In this document: piece after piece, positions 30,009 through 38,841 of the stretch | Layout: every line of letters begins with the position of its first letter | How positions within the stretch are numbered: the first letter of the stretch is position 1 | Assembly (NCBI RefSeq): GCF_900114165.1 | Contig: NZ_FOSB01000010.1 | Location: forward strand, 62,001 to 126,000 | DNA: 64,000 nt | Direction: 5' to 3' | DNA from: Halobacillus dabanensis | GTDB lineage: Bacteria > Bacillota > Bacilli > Bacillales > Halobacillaceae | Position numbers and translations under genes: made by a program | The notes under the pieces: model-generated | Told to the model about the DNA's origin: nothing | Seen by the model: only the letters and a program-made list of their open reading frames with translations | Databases searched by the model: none

Positions 30009-31130
30009 TTGTTAAAAAGTCGTTTTCTTATGGTTCTCGTATTTCTTTTAACTTTTGGTGTTTTCCTTGCAGCTTGTGGATCTTCTGATGAAGGCGAAGA
30101 TACAACTGGGGATTCCGGAGAGGGTTCTAGCAATGAAGAAGCTTCCGGTGAAGAAAATAGTGACTTCTCTGTAGCCATGGTTACAGATGTCGGCGGTGTT
30201 GATGACAAATCCTTCAACCAATCTGCTTGGGAAGGTCTACAGGCATTCGGAGAAGAAAATGGGATGAGTAAAGGGGAAGGTATCGATTACGCGCAATCGG
30301 AAAGCGATGCCGATTATGCCACGAACTTGAACCGGCTTGTACGTCAGGACTATGACCTGATTTACGGTATCGGATACCTGTTACAGCCGGCAATTGCCGA
30401 AGTAGCAGAGCAATATCCTGACACAAACTTTGCACTTGTGGATGCTGTTCAAGAAGGGGACAACATTGCTAGCATCGTTTTTAAAGAACACCAGGGTTCT
30501 TTCCTGGCAGGTGTAGCTGCTGCGAAAAAGACGACTACAAACAAAGTTGGATTTATCGGTGGGGTTGACGGTAGTTTGATCAATAAATTCGAAGCCGGGT
30601 TTGTTGCAGGTGCTAAGTCTGTGAATGCAGATATCGAAGTTGAAGTAGAGTATGCGGAAAGCTTTAACGATTCTCAAAAAGGACAAGCAATTGCTTCTAA
30701 CATGTATTCTAAAGACGTGGATGTCATCTACCACGCTTCTGGGGGTACAGGGAATGGTGTGTTCGCGCAGGCGAAAGACATTAAAAATAGCAACCCTGAA
30801 GAGAATGTTTGGGTCATCGGTGTCGACCGTGACCAACATGAAGAGGGACAAATCGGTGATACGAATGTAACGCTTACTTCTATGGTCAAACGCGTGGACA
30901 TTGCAGTTCAAAACGTATCTGAACAAGCAATGAATGGAGAATTCCCTGGTGGGGAAGTTCTTGAGTTTGGTTTAGCTGACGATGCGATTAGTATTGCAGA
31001 TACGAACGAAGAGGCCATGACAGATGAAATCACTACAGCTGTTGAAGAATGGAAAGAGAAAATCATCAACGGTGAGGTAGAAGTTCCAAGCACTCGCGAA
31101 GAGCTTGAATCTTTCATAGACGCACTATAA
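30009..31130 (+). CDS. BMP-family nucleoside-binding lipoprotein
   Basis: A 373-residue extracellular substrate-binding protein. The signal peptide ends in the lipobox LAAC with the modified cysteine at Cys23, followed by an acidic Ser/Gly/Glu linker (about 24-52). The BMP domain has VTDVGGVDDKSFNQSAWEGL and GFIGGVDGSLINKFEAGF segments. Homologues (B. subtilis NupN) bind guanosine and other nucleosides. The start is TTG at 30009 after AGGGGG. Two hairpins separate it from the ATPase gene, which fits higher expression of the binding protein. Confidence 0.92.
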   Translation: MLKSRFLMVLVFLLTFGVFLAACGSSDEGEDTTGDSGEGSSNEEASGEENSDFSVAMVTDVGGVDDKSFNQSAWEGLQAFGEENGMSKGEGIDYAQSESDADYATNLNRLVRQDYDLIYGIGYLLQPAIAEVAEQYPDTNFALVDAVQEGDNIASIVFKEHQGSFLAGVAAAKKTTTNKVGFIGGVDGSLINKFEAGFVAGAKSVNADIEVEVEYAESFNDSQKGQAIASNMYSKDVDVIYHASGGTGNGVFAQAKDIKNSNPEENVWVIGVDRDQHEEGQIGDTNVTLTSMVKRVDIAVQNVSEQAMNGEFPGGEVLEFGLADDAISIADTNEEAMTDEITTAVEEWKEKIINGEVEVPSTREELESFIDAL

Positions 31131-31141
31131 GTTTGGTGAAG

Positions 31142-31168
31142 AAGGCTGGTGAAAGCCGGCCTTTTTCT
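31142..31168 (+). terminator. Terminator-like hairpin after the lipoprotein gene
   Basis: AAGGCTGG at 31142-31149, loop TGAAAG, CCGGCCTT at 31156-31163 (one G-U pair), then TTTCTT. Confidence 0.75.
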
Positions 31169-31178
31169 TCTATAAAGG

Positions 31179-31230
31179 AAAATCATCAAATGAAAAGAAC
31201 GTTCCGGCCCTTTTCCTTTGGTGATTTTTT
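31179..31230 (+). terminator. Long hairpin before the ABC ATPase gene
   Basis: The left arm at 31179-31197 and right arm at 31210-31228 form about 18 pairs with one mismatch and one G-U, and the right arm runs into TT. It stands 29 bases before the next start codon. It may be a second terminator, an RNA-processing site or a stabilising 3' end for the upstream mRNA. Confidence 0.65.
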
Positions 31231-31258
31231 AAGGTAATAGGGGGAGGCAAAGAGAAGA

Positions 31259-32785
31259 ATGGATTATGTAATAGAAATGTTGAACATACGAAAAGAATTT
31301 CCAGGGATTGTTGCCAACGATAACATAAATTTGCAAGTGCAAAAAGGGGAAATTCATGCTCTTTTAGGGGAAAATGGTGCAGGAAAATCTACATTGATGA
31401 ACGTCCTGTTTGGCCTCTATCAGCCGGAAAGGGGAGAAATCAGGGTTCGTGGGGAAAAGGTGAACATCACTGATCCAAACGTAGCTAATGCCCAGGGGAT
31501 CGGTATGGTACACCAACACTTTATGCTTGTAGATACATTTACGGTTACTGAAAATATTGTATTGGGTAGTGAACCAAAAAAAGCAGGTACTGTAAATATA
31601 CGCCGGGCGGAAAGTCAAGTACAGGAACTTTCGGAGCGTTATGGTCTTAACGTCGATCCAAGAGCTAAGATCCGTGATATCTCGGTAGGTATGCAACAAC
31701 GTGTGGAAATTTTGAAAACGCTGTATCGCGGTGCCGAAATATTAATATTCGATGAACCTACAGCTGTTCTGACTCCGCAAGAAATTAAAGAATTGATCGA
31801 TATTATGCACAGCCTTGTTAAAGAAGGCAAATCGATTATCCTAATCACCCATAAACTGAAGGAAATTATGGAGGTTTGTGACCGTTGCACAGTCATCCGA
31901 AAAGGCAAAGGTATTGGGACGGTAAATGTTTCGGAAACGAACCCTACGGAACTTGCTTCCTTGATGGTCGGGCGTGAGGTGAGCTTTTCAACAGAAAAGA
32001 CGAAGGCAGACCCGAAGGAAACGTTCTTATCCATTAAGAACTTGCACGTGAAAGATGGCCGTGGTGTGAAAATGGTCAAAGGATTGAACCTGGACGTGCG
32101 GGCAGGAGAAATCGTCGGTCTTGCAGGTGTCGATGGAAATGGACAATCCGAGCTGATTGAGGCGATTACAGGATTGCGAAAAAGTGATCAAGGAACTATT
32201 CATCTTCACGATAAAACAATAACTAATTTGACACCACGGAAAGTAACACAGTCCGGTGTCTCTCATATCCCTCAAGACCGTCATAAATTCGGTCTCGTAC
32301 TTGATTATCCTATCGGTGAAAACATTGTTTTGCAAAGTTATTATCGAGAACCATTCTCTAAAAAGGGTGTCATGAATTTCAAAAAGGTTTATGAAAAAGC
32401 AAAGGCTTTAATAAAAGAATATGACGTTCGTACACCTGATGCCTACACTCCTGCCAGAGCTCTTTCCGGTGGAAACCAGCAAAAAGCGATCATAGGTCGG
32501 GAAGTAGATCGATCGCCCGATTTGATTATCGCCGCTCAGCCTACGAGGGGCCTTGATGTTGGAGCCATTGAATTTATTCATAAGAAATTGATTGAAGAAC
32601 GGGACAAAGGACGAGCTGTTCTGCTTCTTTCCTTTGAGCTGGATGAAATTATGAATTTGAGTGATCGAATTGCTGTCATGTTCGATGGACAAATCATTGC
32701 AGATGTCAAGCCGGAAGAAACGGATGAACAGAAACTTGGTTTGTTAATGGCGGGTAATTCAACAGAGAAAGCAGGTGAGCAATAA
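31259..32785 (+). CDS. Nucleoside ABC transporter, double ATPase subunit
   Basis: A 508-residue protein with two fused nucleotide-binding domains. The first has Walker A GENGAGKST at 37-45 and a VGMQQRVEIL signature; the second has a degenerate Walker A (GVDGNGQSE) and LSGGNQQKAI. This arrangement is typical of NupO/BmpA-type and sugar ATPases. It drives uptake by the two permeases encoded next. Its stop overlaps the first permease start (TAATG). GGGGGAGG lies about 12 bases before the ATG. Confidence 0.94.
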   Translation: MDYVIEMLNIRKEFPGIVANDNINLQVQKGEIHALLGENGAGKSTLMNVLFGLYQPERGEIRVRGEKVNITDPNVANAQGIGMVHQHFMLVDTFTVTENIVLGSEPKKAGTVNIRRAESQVQELSERYGLNVDPRAKIRDISVGMQQRVEILKTLYRGAEILIFDEPTAVLTPQEIKELIDIMHSLVKEGKSIILITHKLKEIMEVCDRCTVIRKGKGIGTVNVSETNPTELASLMVGREVSFSTEKTKADPKETFLSIKNLHVKDGRGVKMVKGLNLDVRAGEIVGLAGVDGNGQSELIEAITGLRKSDQGTIHLHDKTITNLTPRKVTQSGVSHIPQDRHKFGLVLDYPIGENIVLQSYYREPFSKKGVMNFKKVYEKAKALIKEYDVRTPDAYTPARALSGGNQQKAIIGREVDRSPDLIIAAQPTRGLDVGAIEFIHKKLIEERDKGRAVLLLSFELDEIMNLSDRIAVMFDGQIIADVKPEETDEQKLGLLMAGNSTEKAGEQ

Positions 32786-33831
32786 TGTTCTCTAGTCGAA
32801 TGTTCAATATACTAGTTCCTATTATTTCTGTATTGCTCGGACTGATCTCTGGTGCAATCATTATGCTTATTTTTGGATACAATCCAATTGCTGGTTTCGC
32901 AGCCTTATGGAATGGGGCATTCGGAGATGCTTATTTTTTTGGTGAAACTATCAGGCAAGTGACGCCTTATATTCTATCGGGATTAGCAGTCGCTTTCGCT
33001 TTAAGGTCAGGACTTTTAAACATCGGTGTGGAAGGCCAAGTGTTTATGGGGTGGCTGGCTTCGGTATGGGTAGGGATTTCCTTTGAGTTACCAATGATCA
33101 TCCACCTCCCCTTCGCCATACTCGCTGCAGCGGTAGCTGGTGCTTTCTGGGGTTTCATACCTGGGTTGTTAAAAGCGAAACTAGGTGTACACGAAGTTAT
33201 TGTAACCATCATGATGAACTATATTGCTTTATATTTAAGTAATTCTATTGTCCGTAACCTGCTCAGTGATGGAGCTGACAGGACAGAGAATGTCGCAGAA
33301 ACAGCTTCCCTGCAATCTTCCTGGCTTGCAGAAATGACTTTCTATTCGCGTATTCACTACGGTTTTATTATAGCAATTTTCATGGCTCTTATTATGTGGT
33401 TCATCATTAATAGAACAACCACAGGGTTTGAGTTGCGAGCAGTCGGTTTTAATCAACATGCTTCGAGATATGCGGGTATGAGTGTTGGTAAAAATATTAT
33501 ACTTGCTATGGTGATTTCAGGTGGTTTTGCTGGCCTTGCCGGTGCAATGGAAGGGCTTGGAACGTTCGGTTTTATGTCCATCAAATCCGGATTCACCAAC
33601 ATAGGTTTTGATGGAATCGCGGTAGCATTGCTCGGAGCGAACACAGCTATCGGTGTCATCCTTGCTGCTTTCTTGTTCGGTGTACTAAAAATTGGTGCTT
33701 TGAATATGCCTACGGTAGCGGGCGTTCCGACAGAACTTGTCGAAATTATCATTGCGTTAATCATTTTCTTTGTAGCATCAAGCTACATGATTCGTTGGGT
33801 CATCTTGCGGTTTAAAAAGGAGGGGAAATAA
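32785..33831 (+). CDS. Nucleoside ABC transporter permease 1 (NupP type)
   Basis: A 348-residue membrane protein with about eight to ten helices of the BPD_transp_2 family. LRSGLLNIGVEGQVFMGWL near residue 73 and VHEVIVTIMMNYIALYLSNSIV near 135 are family blocks. It overlaps the ATPase stop by one base, and the second permease begins directly after its stop, so the three genes are tightly coupled. Confidence 0.93.
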   Translation: MFSSRMFNILVPIISVLLGLISGAIIMLIFGYNPIAGFAALWNGAFGDAYFFGETIRQVTPYILSGLAVAFALRSGLLNIGVEGQVFMGWLASVWVGISFELPMIIHLPFAILAAAVAGAFWGFIPGLLKAKLGVHEVIVTIMMNYIALYLSNSIVRNLLSDGADRTENVAETASLQSSWLAEMTFYSRIHYGFIIAIFMALIMWFIINRTTTGFELRAVGFNQHASRYAGMSVGKNIILAMVISGGFAGLAGAMEGLGTFGFMSIKSGFTNIGFDGIAVALLGANTAIGVILAAFLFGVLKIGALNMPTVAGVPTELVEIIIALIIFFVASSYMIRWVILRFKKEGK

Positions 33832-34791
33832 ATGGAAATCATTGAGTTGATTAGTCGTATTCTCGGCGCATCTGTTGTGTTCGCAACCCCTCTTATTTTT
33901 ACGGCCCTTGGGGGAGTTTTCAGTGAACGTTCGGGTGTCATTAACATTGGCCTGGAAGGTTTAATGATTATGGGTGCTTTTGTAGCGATCGTTTCCAATT
34001 TAGCTTTCCATAGTGTTTTTGGTGCAGCCACTCCTGTGGTTTCATTAATAGTAGCAATGATTGTATCGGCTATTTTCGCACTCTTCCATGCGGTGGCGTC
34101 TATTACTTTCAGAGCAGACCAAGTGGTTAGTGGTGTGGCGATTAACTTCTTAGCGCTGGGCATTGGATTGTTTCTTACTAAACAATGGTATGACAAAGGG
34201 CAGACTGACTTCATCGAAAGTCCGATCTATTCATCAAATGTCCCTCTTCTTAATAAGATTCCAATCATAGGGGATATCTTCTTTACAGGATGGTATTGGA
34301 CTTCTTATCTAGCTATTGCACTCGCTTTTTTCGTCTGGTTTGTTATTTATAAGACACCATTTGGCCTACGTCTCCGTTCTGTAGGTGAACATCCAATGGC
34401 CGCAGATACAAACGGCATCAATGTTTATAAGATGAGATACATCGGGGTTATGTTATCAGGTGCATTTGGTGGGTTAGGTGGAGCGGTATATGCGTTGACG
34501 GTCACTCACAACTTCTCTCATGGTACAATCGTCGGTCAAGGATTTATCGCTCTTGCTGCCGTTATATTCGGTAAATGGCACCCGCTCGGGGCCCTGGGGG
34601 CGGCGATTTTCTTCGGATTTGCCCAGAGCCTTAGTATTGTATCCTCTGACATTGCATTTTTAGAAAACGTGCCTTCGGTCTTTATGCTTATTGCGCCATA
34701 TGTGCTTACAATCCTCGCTCTAGCTGGGTTTATCGGAAGAGCCGAAGCACCGAAATCTCTAGGGGAAGCTTATGCAAAAGGGAGCCGCTGA
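33832..34791 (+). CDS. Nucleoside ABC transporter permease 2 (NupQ type)
   Basis: A 319-residue polytopic permease. FSERSGVINIGLEGLMIMGA near residue 30 and a GLRLRSVGEHPMAADTNG cytoplasmic loop near 182 match the second permease of BMP-type importers. Its ATG follows the preceding stop with no gap. With the lipoprotein, ATPase and first permease it completes a nucleoside importer. A terminator closes the operon. Confidence 0.93.
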   Translation: MEIIELISRILGASVVFATPLIFTALGGVFSERSGVINIGLEGLMIMGAFVAIVSNLAFHSVFGAATPVVSLIVAMIVSAIFALFHAVASITFRADQVVSGVAINFLALGIGLFLTKQWYDKGQTDFIESPIYSSNVPLLNKIPIIGDIFFTGWYWTSYLAIALAFFVWFVIYKTPFGLRLRSVGEHPMAADTNGINVYKMRYIGVMLSGAFGGLGGAVYALTVTHNFSHGTIVGQGFIALAAVIFGKWHPLGALGAAIFFGFAQSLSIVSSDIAFLENVPSVFMLIAPYVLTILALAGFIGRAEAPKSLGEAYAKGSR

Positions 34792-34800
34792 TATTACATG

Positions 34801-34836
34801 GAGTCCGATACATTTGTATCGGGCTTAATTTTTTAC
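34801..34836 (+). terminator. Terminator after the importer operon
   Basis: GTCCGATAC pairs with GTATCGGGC (one G-U), loop ATTT, then TTAATTTTTT. Confidence 0.8.
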
Positions 34837-34931
34837 TTTTTTACACATATACCTTAGCATAGGACTTAGTTCGAATGGATGAATATGGACATGTACGTCT
34901 ATAATAAAAGAGAATAATGAGGAGGATGTAT

Positions 34932-36215
34932 ATGAAACTGACGAAAGAAACGTTACTCGAAAAAGAAGGGTATCGCCTACATATCTTACCTAGTAAAAAA
35001 TATAAAACCATTACAATTGTCGCTAAATTCAAAGCACCATTGAAAAGGGAAGGGATCACAGAGCGGGCTCTTCTTCCACATGTACTTCAAAAAGCGACGC
35101 ACAATCACCCGAACGTTAGGTCGTTGCAGTCAGCATTCGAGAACTTATATGGAACAGCTTTATCAAGTGATGGTTCAAAAAAAGGTGAAAACCATGTCAT
35201 TAGCTTCCGAATGGAAGTTGTTAACGAAGCCTATTTGAATGACCAAGAACCTATATTAGAAGAAGCTTTCCAATTGTTTAACGAAGTTCTTTACCATCCA
35301 AAGACACAAGGGGAAGGTTTTGATGCTTCGATTGTAAATCGGGAGAAACAAACATTAGAACAAAAAATCACCAGTATTAAAGATGACAAAATGAGTTATG
35401 CCAATTTAAGGCTCATGGATCACATGTGTAAAGAGGAACCTTATTCACTGCACGTTCACGGATATCAAGAAGACCTTTCAACTATTACACCGGAGAGTCT
35501 CTATTCTTACTATCAAGAAATGATTTCCAAAGACATGCTTGATGTCTATGTAATCGGCGATATGGATGAAAATGCAATAGAAAAATTGACGGACCAATAT
35601 TTTTCTAGAAAAGGAAGCGATAATGTAGATGACGATCAAGCATCTGTGTCGAAAGACGTTACAGAAGTGAATGAAGTGATTGAGAGAGAAGAGGTCAGTC
35701 AAGGGAAATTACATCTTGGGTATCGTACGTATACAAAGTTCGGTGACGATGATTATTATGCCTTACAAATCTTTAACGGCCTCTTCGGCGGCTTTCCAAG
35801 TTCGAAGCTATTTATGAATGTCCGGGAAAAACATAGCCTTGCTTATTACGCTGCATCACGTTTTGAAAGCCACAAAGGACTTTTACTTGTCTTTAGTGGA
35901 GTGGACCCTAAAGATTTTAAGCAAGCGAAATCCATCATTCTGGATCAAATGGAAGCAATGAAAACTGGGGATTTCACGGAAGACCAAGTCGAAGAAACGA
36001 AAGAGCAAGTAATCAACCAGCTCCAGGAGACCATGGATAATGCTAACGGATTGATTGAAGTTCTTTACCATCAAATGCTTTCCGGTGCGGAAATGCCGGC
36101 GAACGAGTTGATCGAGAACATTCGCAAAGTTTCAAAACAAGATGTGGTACAGATGGCTGAAAAGATAGAACTTGATACGATTTACTTTTTGACAAGTAAT
36201 GAAGGAGGGGAATAA
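34932..36215 (+). CDS. ymfF: M16-family peptidase-like protein YmfF (zinc site lost)
   Basis: A 427-residue member of the insulinase M16 family. The region where the zinc motif HxxEH should occur reads LLPHVLQKATH, so the catalytic glutamate is absent; a C-terminal FGGFPSSKLFMNVREKHSLAYY block is conserved. It is followed two bases later by YmfH, which has the full motif, so the two likely form an active/inactive pair as in other M16 peptidases. ATG at 34932 lies six bases after GAGGAGG; upstream in-frame ATGs overlap that site. Confidence 0.9.
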   Translation: MKLTKETLLEKEGYRLHILPSKKYKTITIVAKFKAPLKREGITERALLPHVLQKATHNHPNVRSLQSAFENLYGTALSSDGSKKGENHVISFRMEVVNEAYLNDQEPILEEAFQLFNEVLYHPKTQGEGFDASIVNREKQTLEQKITSIKDDKMSYANLRLMDHMCKEEPYSLHVHGYQEDLSTITPESLYSYYQEMISKDMLDVYVIGDMDENAIEKLTDQYFSRKGSDNVDDDQASVSKDVTEVNEVIEREEVSQGKLHLGYRTYTKFGDDDYYALQIFNGLFGGFPSSKLFMNVREKHSLAYYAASRFESHKGLLLVFSGVDPKDFKQAKSIILDQMEAMKTGDFTEDQVEETKEQVINQLQETMDNANGLIEVLYHQMLSGAEMPANELIENIRKVSKQDVVQMAEKIELDTIYFLTSNEGGE

Positions 36216-36217
36216 AG

Positions 36218-37507
36218 ATGGAGGAACTGGTTTATAAACAATTGAACGAAACGGTATATCAAGAAACACTTGATAATGGGCTGAAGGTCTTTCTTCTCTC
36301 TAAACCAGAGATGGCAAAGACATTCGGTATCTTCACAACAAATTATGGTTCGATTGACCAAACATTCACACCTATTGGAAAAGACGAAAGCGTGACGGTT
36401 CCTGAGGGGATTGCTCACTTTTTAGAACATAAACTTTTTGAAAAAGAAGACCGTGATGTGTTTCAGGATTTTACGAGGCTTGGTGCTTCGGCCAATGCAT
36501 TTACATCATTTACTAAAACGGCGTATTTGTTTACAGCGACAAGTCAAATAGATAAGAATGTTAAAACATTACTCGATTTTGTTCAAGATCCCTATTTTTC
36601 TGAGGAGTCAGTAGAAAAGGAAAAAGGCATTATCGCACAAGAAATTCGAATGTATGACGATCAGCCGGACTGGCGTTCATTTTTTGGAACAATTCAAAGT
36701 CTTTATCACAACCATCCAGTAAAAGTGGACATTGCAGGGACTGTTGATAGCATTCAGGATATTACGAAAGATGATCTGTACACGTGTTATGAAACGTTTT
36801 ATCATCCTTCAAACATGGTGCTTTTTGTGGCAGGTAATATTGAACCAGAGTCAATGATGAACTTGATTCGGGAAAATCAGGCAAGTAAAGAATTTCCTGC
36901 TGCTCCAGAAATAAATCGTGCTTATCCAGAGGAACCGAAAACGGCCTATAAGAAAGAACATTCGATATCAATGCCTGTGACGACAGCGAAAGCGATGGTA
37001 GGTGTTAAAGAGAATGTCGAAGGTTTGACAGGAGAGGAATTGGTAAGAGGTGAGTTGCTGTCAGGGATGATCCTTGATTATTACTTCTCCAGAAGTGGTG
37101 TTTATTATGAAGAGTTATATAAAAATGACCTCATTGATGACAGTTTTCAATTTGAAACTGAACTGGATCGTCAATTTGGCTTCACCATTCTTGGGGGGGA
37201 TTCACGCAAACCAGACCAGATGGCTGCCCGTATTAAAGAGATGCTCCATGAATTGAAGGAACAGCGTATTTCTGATGAAGATTTTACAAGAATGAAAAGA
37301 AAGAAAATAGGACAGTTCATGAGAGCGATGAATTCTCTGGAATTTATCGCAAATCAATTCACTCATTATCATACGTTGGGCACCGATTTATTTGAAGTAT
37401 TGCCTGTAATCGAATCATTGACAGCAGACGATGCCGAAGAATATTTACAACATTGGATTAATGAAGATGCTATAACAGTCTTCCAAATCAAACCTCAGGA
37501 TAAATGA
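36218..37507 (+). CDS. ymfH: M16-family zinc peptidase YmfH
   Basis: A 429-residue peptidase with the inverted zinc motif H-F-L-E-H at residues 67-71 and the downstream acidic segment around EKGIIAQEIRMYDD. It pairs with YmfF. The GGAGGGG ribosome binding site is inside the end of ymfF. Its stop overlaps the start of ymfI by four bases (ATGA). The substrate is not known from sequence. Confidence 0.92.
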   Translation: MEELVYKQLNETVYQETLDNGLKVFLLSKPEMAKTFGIFTTNYGSIDQTFTPIGKDESVTVPEGIAHFLEHKLFEKEDRDVFQDFTRLGASANAFTSFTKTAYLFTATSQIDKNVKTLLDFVQDPYFSEESVEKEKGIIAQEIRMYDDQPDWRSFFGTIQSLYHNHPVKVDIAGTVDSIQDITKDDLYTCYETFYHPSNMVLFVAGNIEPESMMNLIRENQASKEFPAAPEINRAYPEEPKTAYKKEHSISMPVTTAKAMVGVKENVEGLTGEELVRGELLSGMILDYYFSRSGVYYEELYKNDLIDDSFQFETELDRQFGFTILGGDSRKPDQMAARIKEMLHELKEQRISDEDFTRMKRKKIGQFMRAMNSLEFIANQFTHYHTLGTDLFEVLPVIESLTADDAEEYLQHWINEDAITVFQIKPQDK

Positions 37508-38223
37508 CAAAGAAGTGTTTGATTTTAGGGTCTAGTGGTGGAATTGGCCGGGCGATCGTAACAAACATACTGAATGAAGGCTATTCCGTAGGATTACAGT
37601 ACAATAAGAATGAAGCGATGATCCAGGCATTAAAAACAGAGGTTCCGGAAAGCCGGTGGGCGGGAGCGTACCAAGCTGATTTGTCTACATTGGAAGGTAT
37701 TTCTAATTTGTTGGAACAAATAGGTACTGAATGGGACGCGCTTGTTTTTGCCGGCGGTCAAATGTACAGCGGTTTATTTCAGGATATGGATCCGCAACAC
37801 ATGGATGAATTATATCATGTCCATGTTAAAGCGCTTTGGTTGATTACGAAAAAGGTTTTACCATCGATGATTAAACAGAAATCTGGCAACATAATCGTCA
37901 TAAGCTCTATTTTCGGCATGGAAGGAGCGAGCCTTGAAGTGTTATATAGCTCCGTGAAGGGGGCGCAAATCAGTTTCGTAAAAGGCCTCGCAAAAGAAGT
38001 CGCGCCAAGTGGAATACGGGTGAACAGTGTGGCTCCCGGGCTGATCGGTACTGCCATGAATGCTCATCTGACTGAAGGAGAGATGAGTGAACTGGAAGAA
38101 GACATACCTATGGGAAGAGCAGGTACACCTGAAGAAGTGGCTCATACAGTAAGTTTTCTGCTAAGTGAGAAGTCGAGTTACCTCACTGGCCAAGTCATCC
38201 AAGTCAATGGTGGATGGGCTTAA
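37504..38223 (+). CDS. ymfI: Short-chain dehydrogenase/reductase YmfI
   Basis: A 239-residue classical SDR related to FabG. The nucleotide-binding GSSGGIG is at residues 9-15, the catalytic Ser is near 135 in VISSIFG, and Tyr148/Lys152 form YSSVK. The C-terminal SYLTGQVIQVNGGWA is typical. The substrate is not clear; it need not be an acyl-ACP. It is coupled to ymfH by overlap. Confidence 0.91.
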   Translation: MTKKCLILGSSGGIGRAIVTNILNEGYSVGLQYNKNEAMIQALKTEVPESRWAGAYQADLSTLEGISNLLEQIGTEWDALVFAGGQMYSGLFQDMDPQHMDELYHVHVKALWLITKKVLPSMIKQKSGNIIVISSIFGMEGASLEVLYSSVKGAQISFVKGLAKEVAPSGIRVNSVAPGLIGTAMNAHLTEGEMSELEEDIPMGRAGTPEEVAHTVSFLLSEKSSYLTGQVIQVNGGWA

Positions 38224-38290
38224 ATCCAGTGCATAATATTCTTTATTCCTCCTCATACTAAGCATGAAAAAATTCAGAGGAGGTTACATC

Positions 38291-38551
38291 ATGTCTGTTC
38301 TCGATAATTTCGATTCTTGGAAAGATTTCTTAGGCGATCGCTTACACCAAGCGAAAGGACAAGGGATGCAAGAACAAGCTGTATCTGAACTTGCTTATGA
38401 AATCGGTGGCTATCTAGCGAATTCTGTGGATGCGAAAAACGAGCAAGAAGCAGTGTTGCGTGATCTTTGGAATGTAGCAGATGAAAAAGAACAACATGCC
38501 ATCGCAAATATGATGGTTAAAATGGTCCAAAACGAAGGAACACAATCTTAA
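38291..38551 (+). CDS. ymfJ: DUF3243 family protein YmfJ
   Basis: An 86-residue protein beginning with the family block VLDNFDSWKDFLGDRL. ATG at 38291 is seven bases after AGAGGAGG; an upstream in-frame ATG at 38264 precedes that site and is rejected. Function unknown. A strong terminator follows. Confidence 0.85.
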   Translation: MSVLDNFDSWKDFLGDRLHQAKGQGMQEQAVSELAYEIGGYLANSVDAKNEQEAVLRDLWNVADEKEQHAIANMMVKMVQNEGTQS

Positions 38552-38559
38552 CCTCATCC

Positions 38560-38592
38560 AAAAGTCCGCACAGATGCATGTGCGGACTTTTA
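38560..38592 (+). terminator. Terminator after ymfJ
   Basis: AAAAGTCCGCACA at 38560-38572, loop GATGCA, TGTGCGGACTTTT at 38579-38591; a 13-bp perfect stem. Confidence 0.88.
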
Positions 38593-38644
38593 AATTGATT
38601 TATTTTGTTTTTGGAAGGGGATCGGTTGTTTTTATTTCTTTTTT

Positions 38645-38658
38645 GACCAGAACTGGTC
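38645..38658. promoter_or_regulatory. Dyad GACCAG-AA-CTGGTC upstream of ymfK
   Basis: A perfect 6+6 dyad with two-base centre, about 90 bases before the ymfK promoter. It resembles a repressor half-site pair in form, but the regulator is unknown. Confidence 0.35.
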
Positions 38659-38747
38659 TAAAGGTGAATTCAACGATTCATCCCTCCATTATGGGAATTA
38701 TTATTTTCTAACTTTTTATATGTTTATATGGGTTCTCTCCTTTCCTA

Positions 38748-38776
38748 TTTACACAAAATCCTTTATGATATATAGA
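38748..38776 (+). promoter_or_regulatory. Candidate sigma-A promoter of ymfK
   Basis: TTTACA at 38748-38753, 17-base spacer, TATAGA at 38771-38776; about 65 bases before the ATG. Confidence 0.5.
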
Positions 38777-38841
38777 GAGTGAAAATTCCATATATCACTC
38801 GACTTTGACAAATAATGACAATTTTTCAGAGGAGTTGTATT

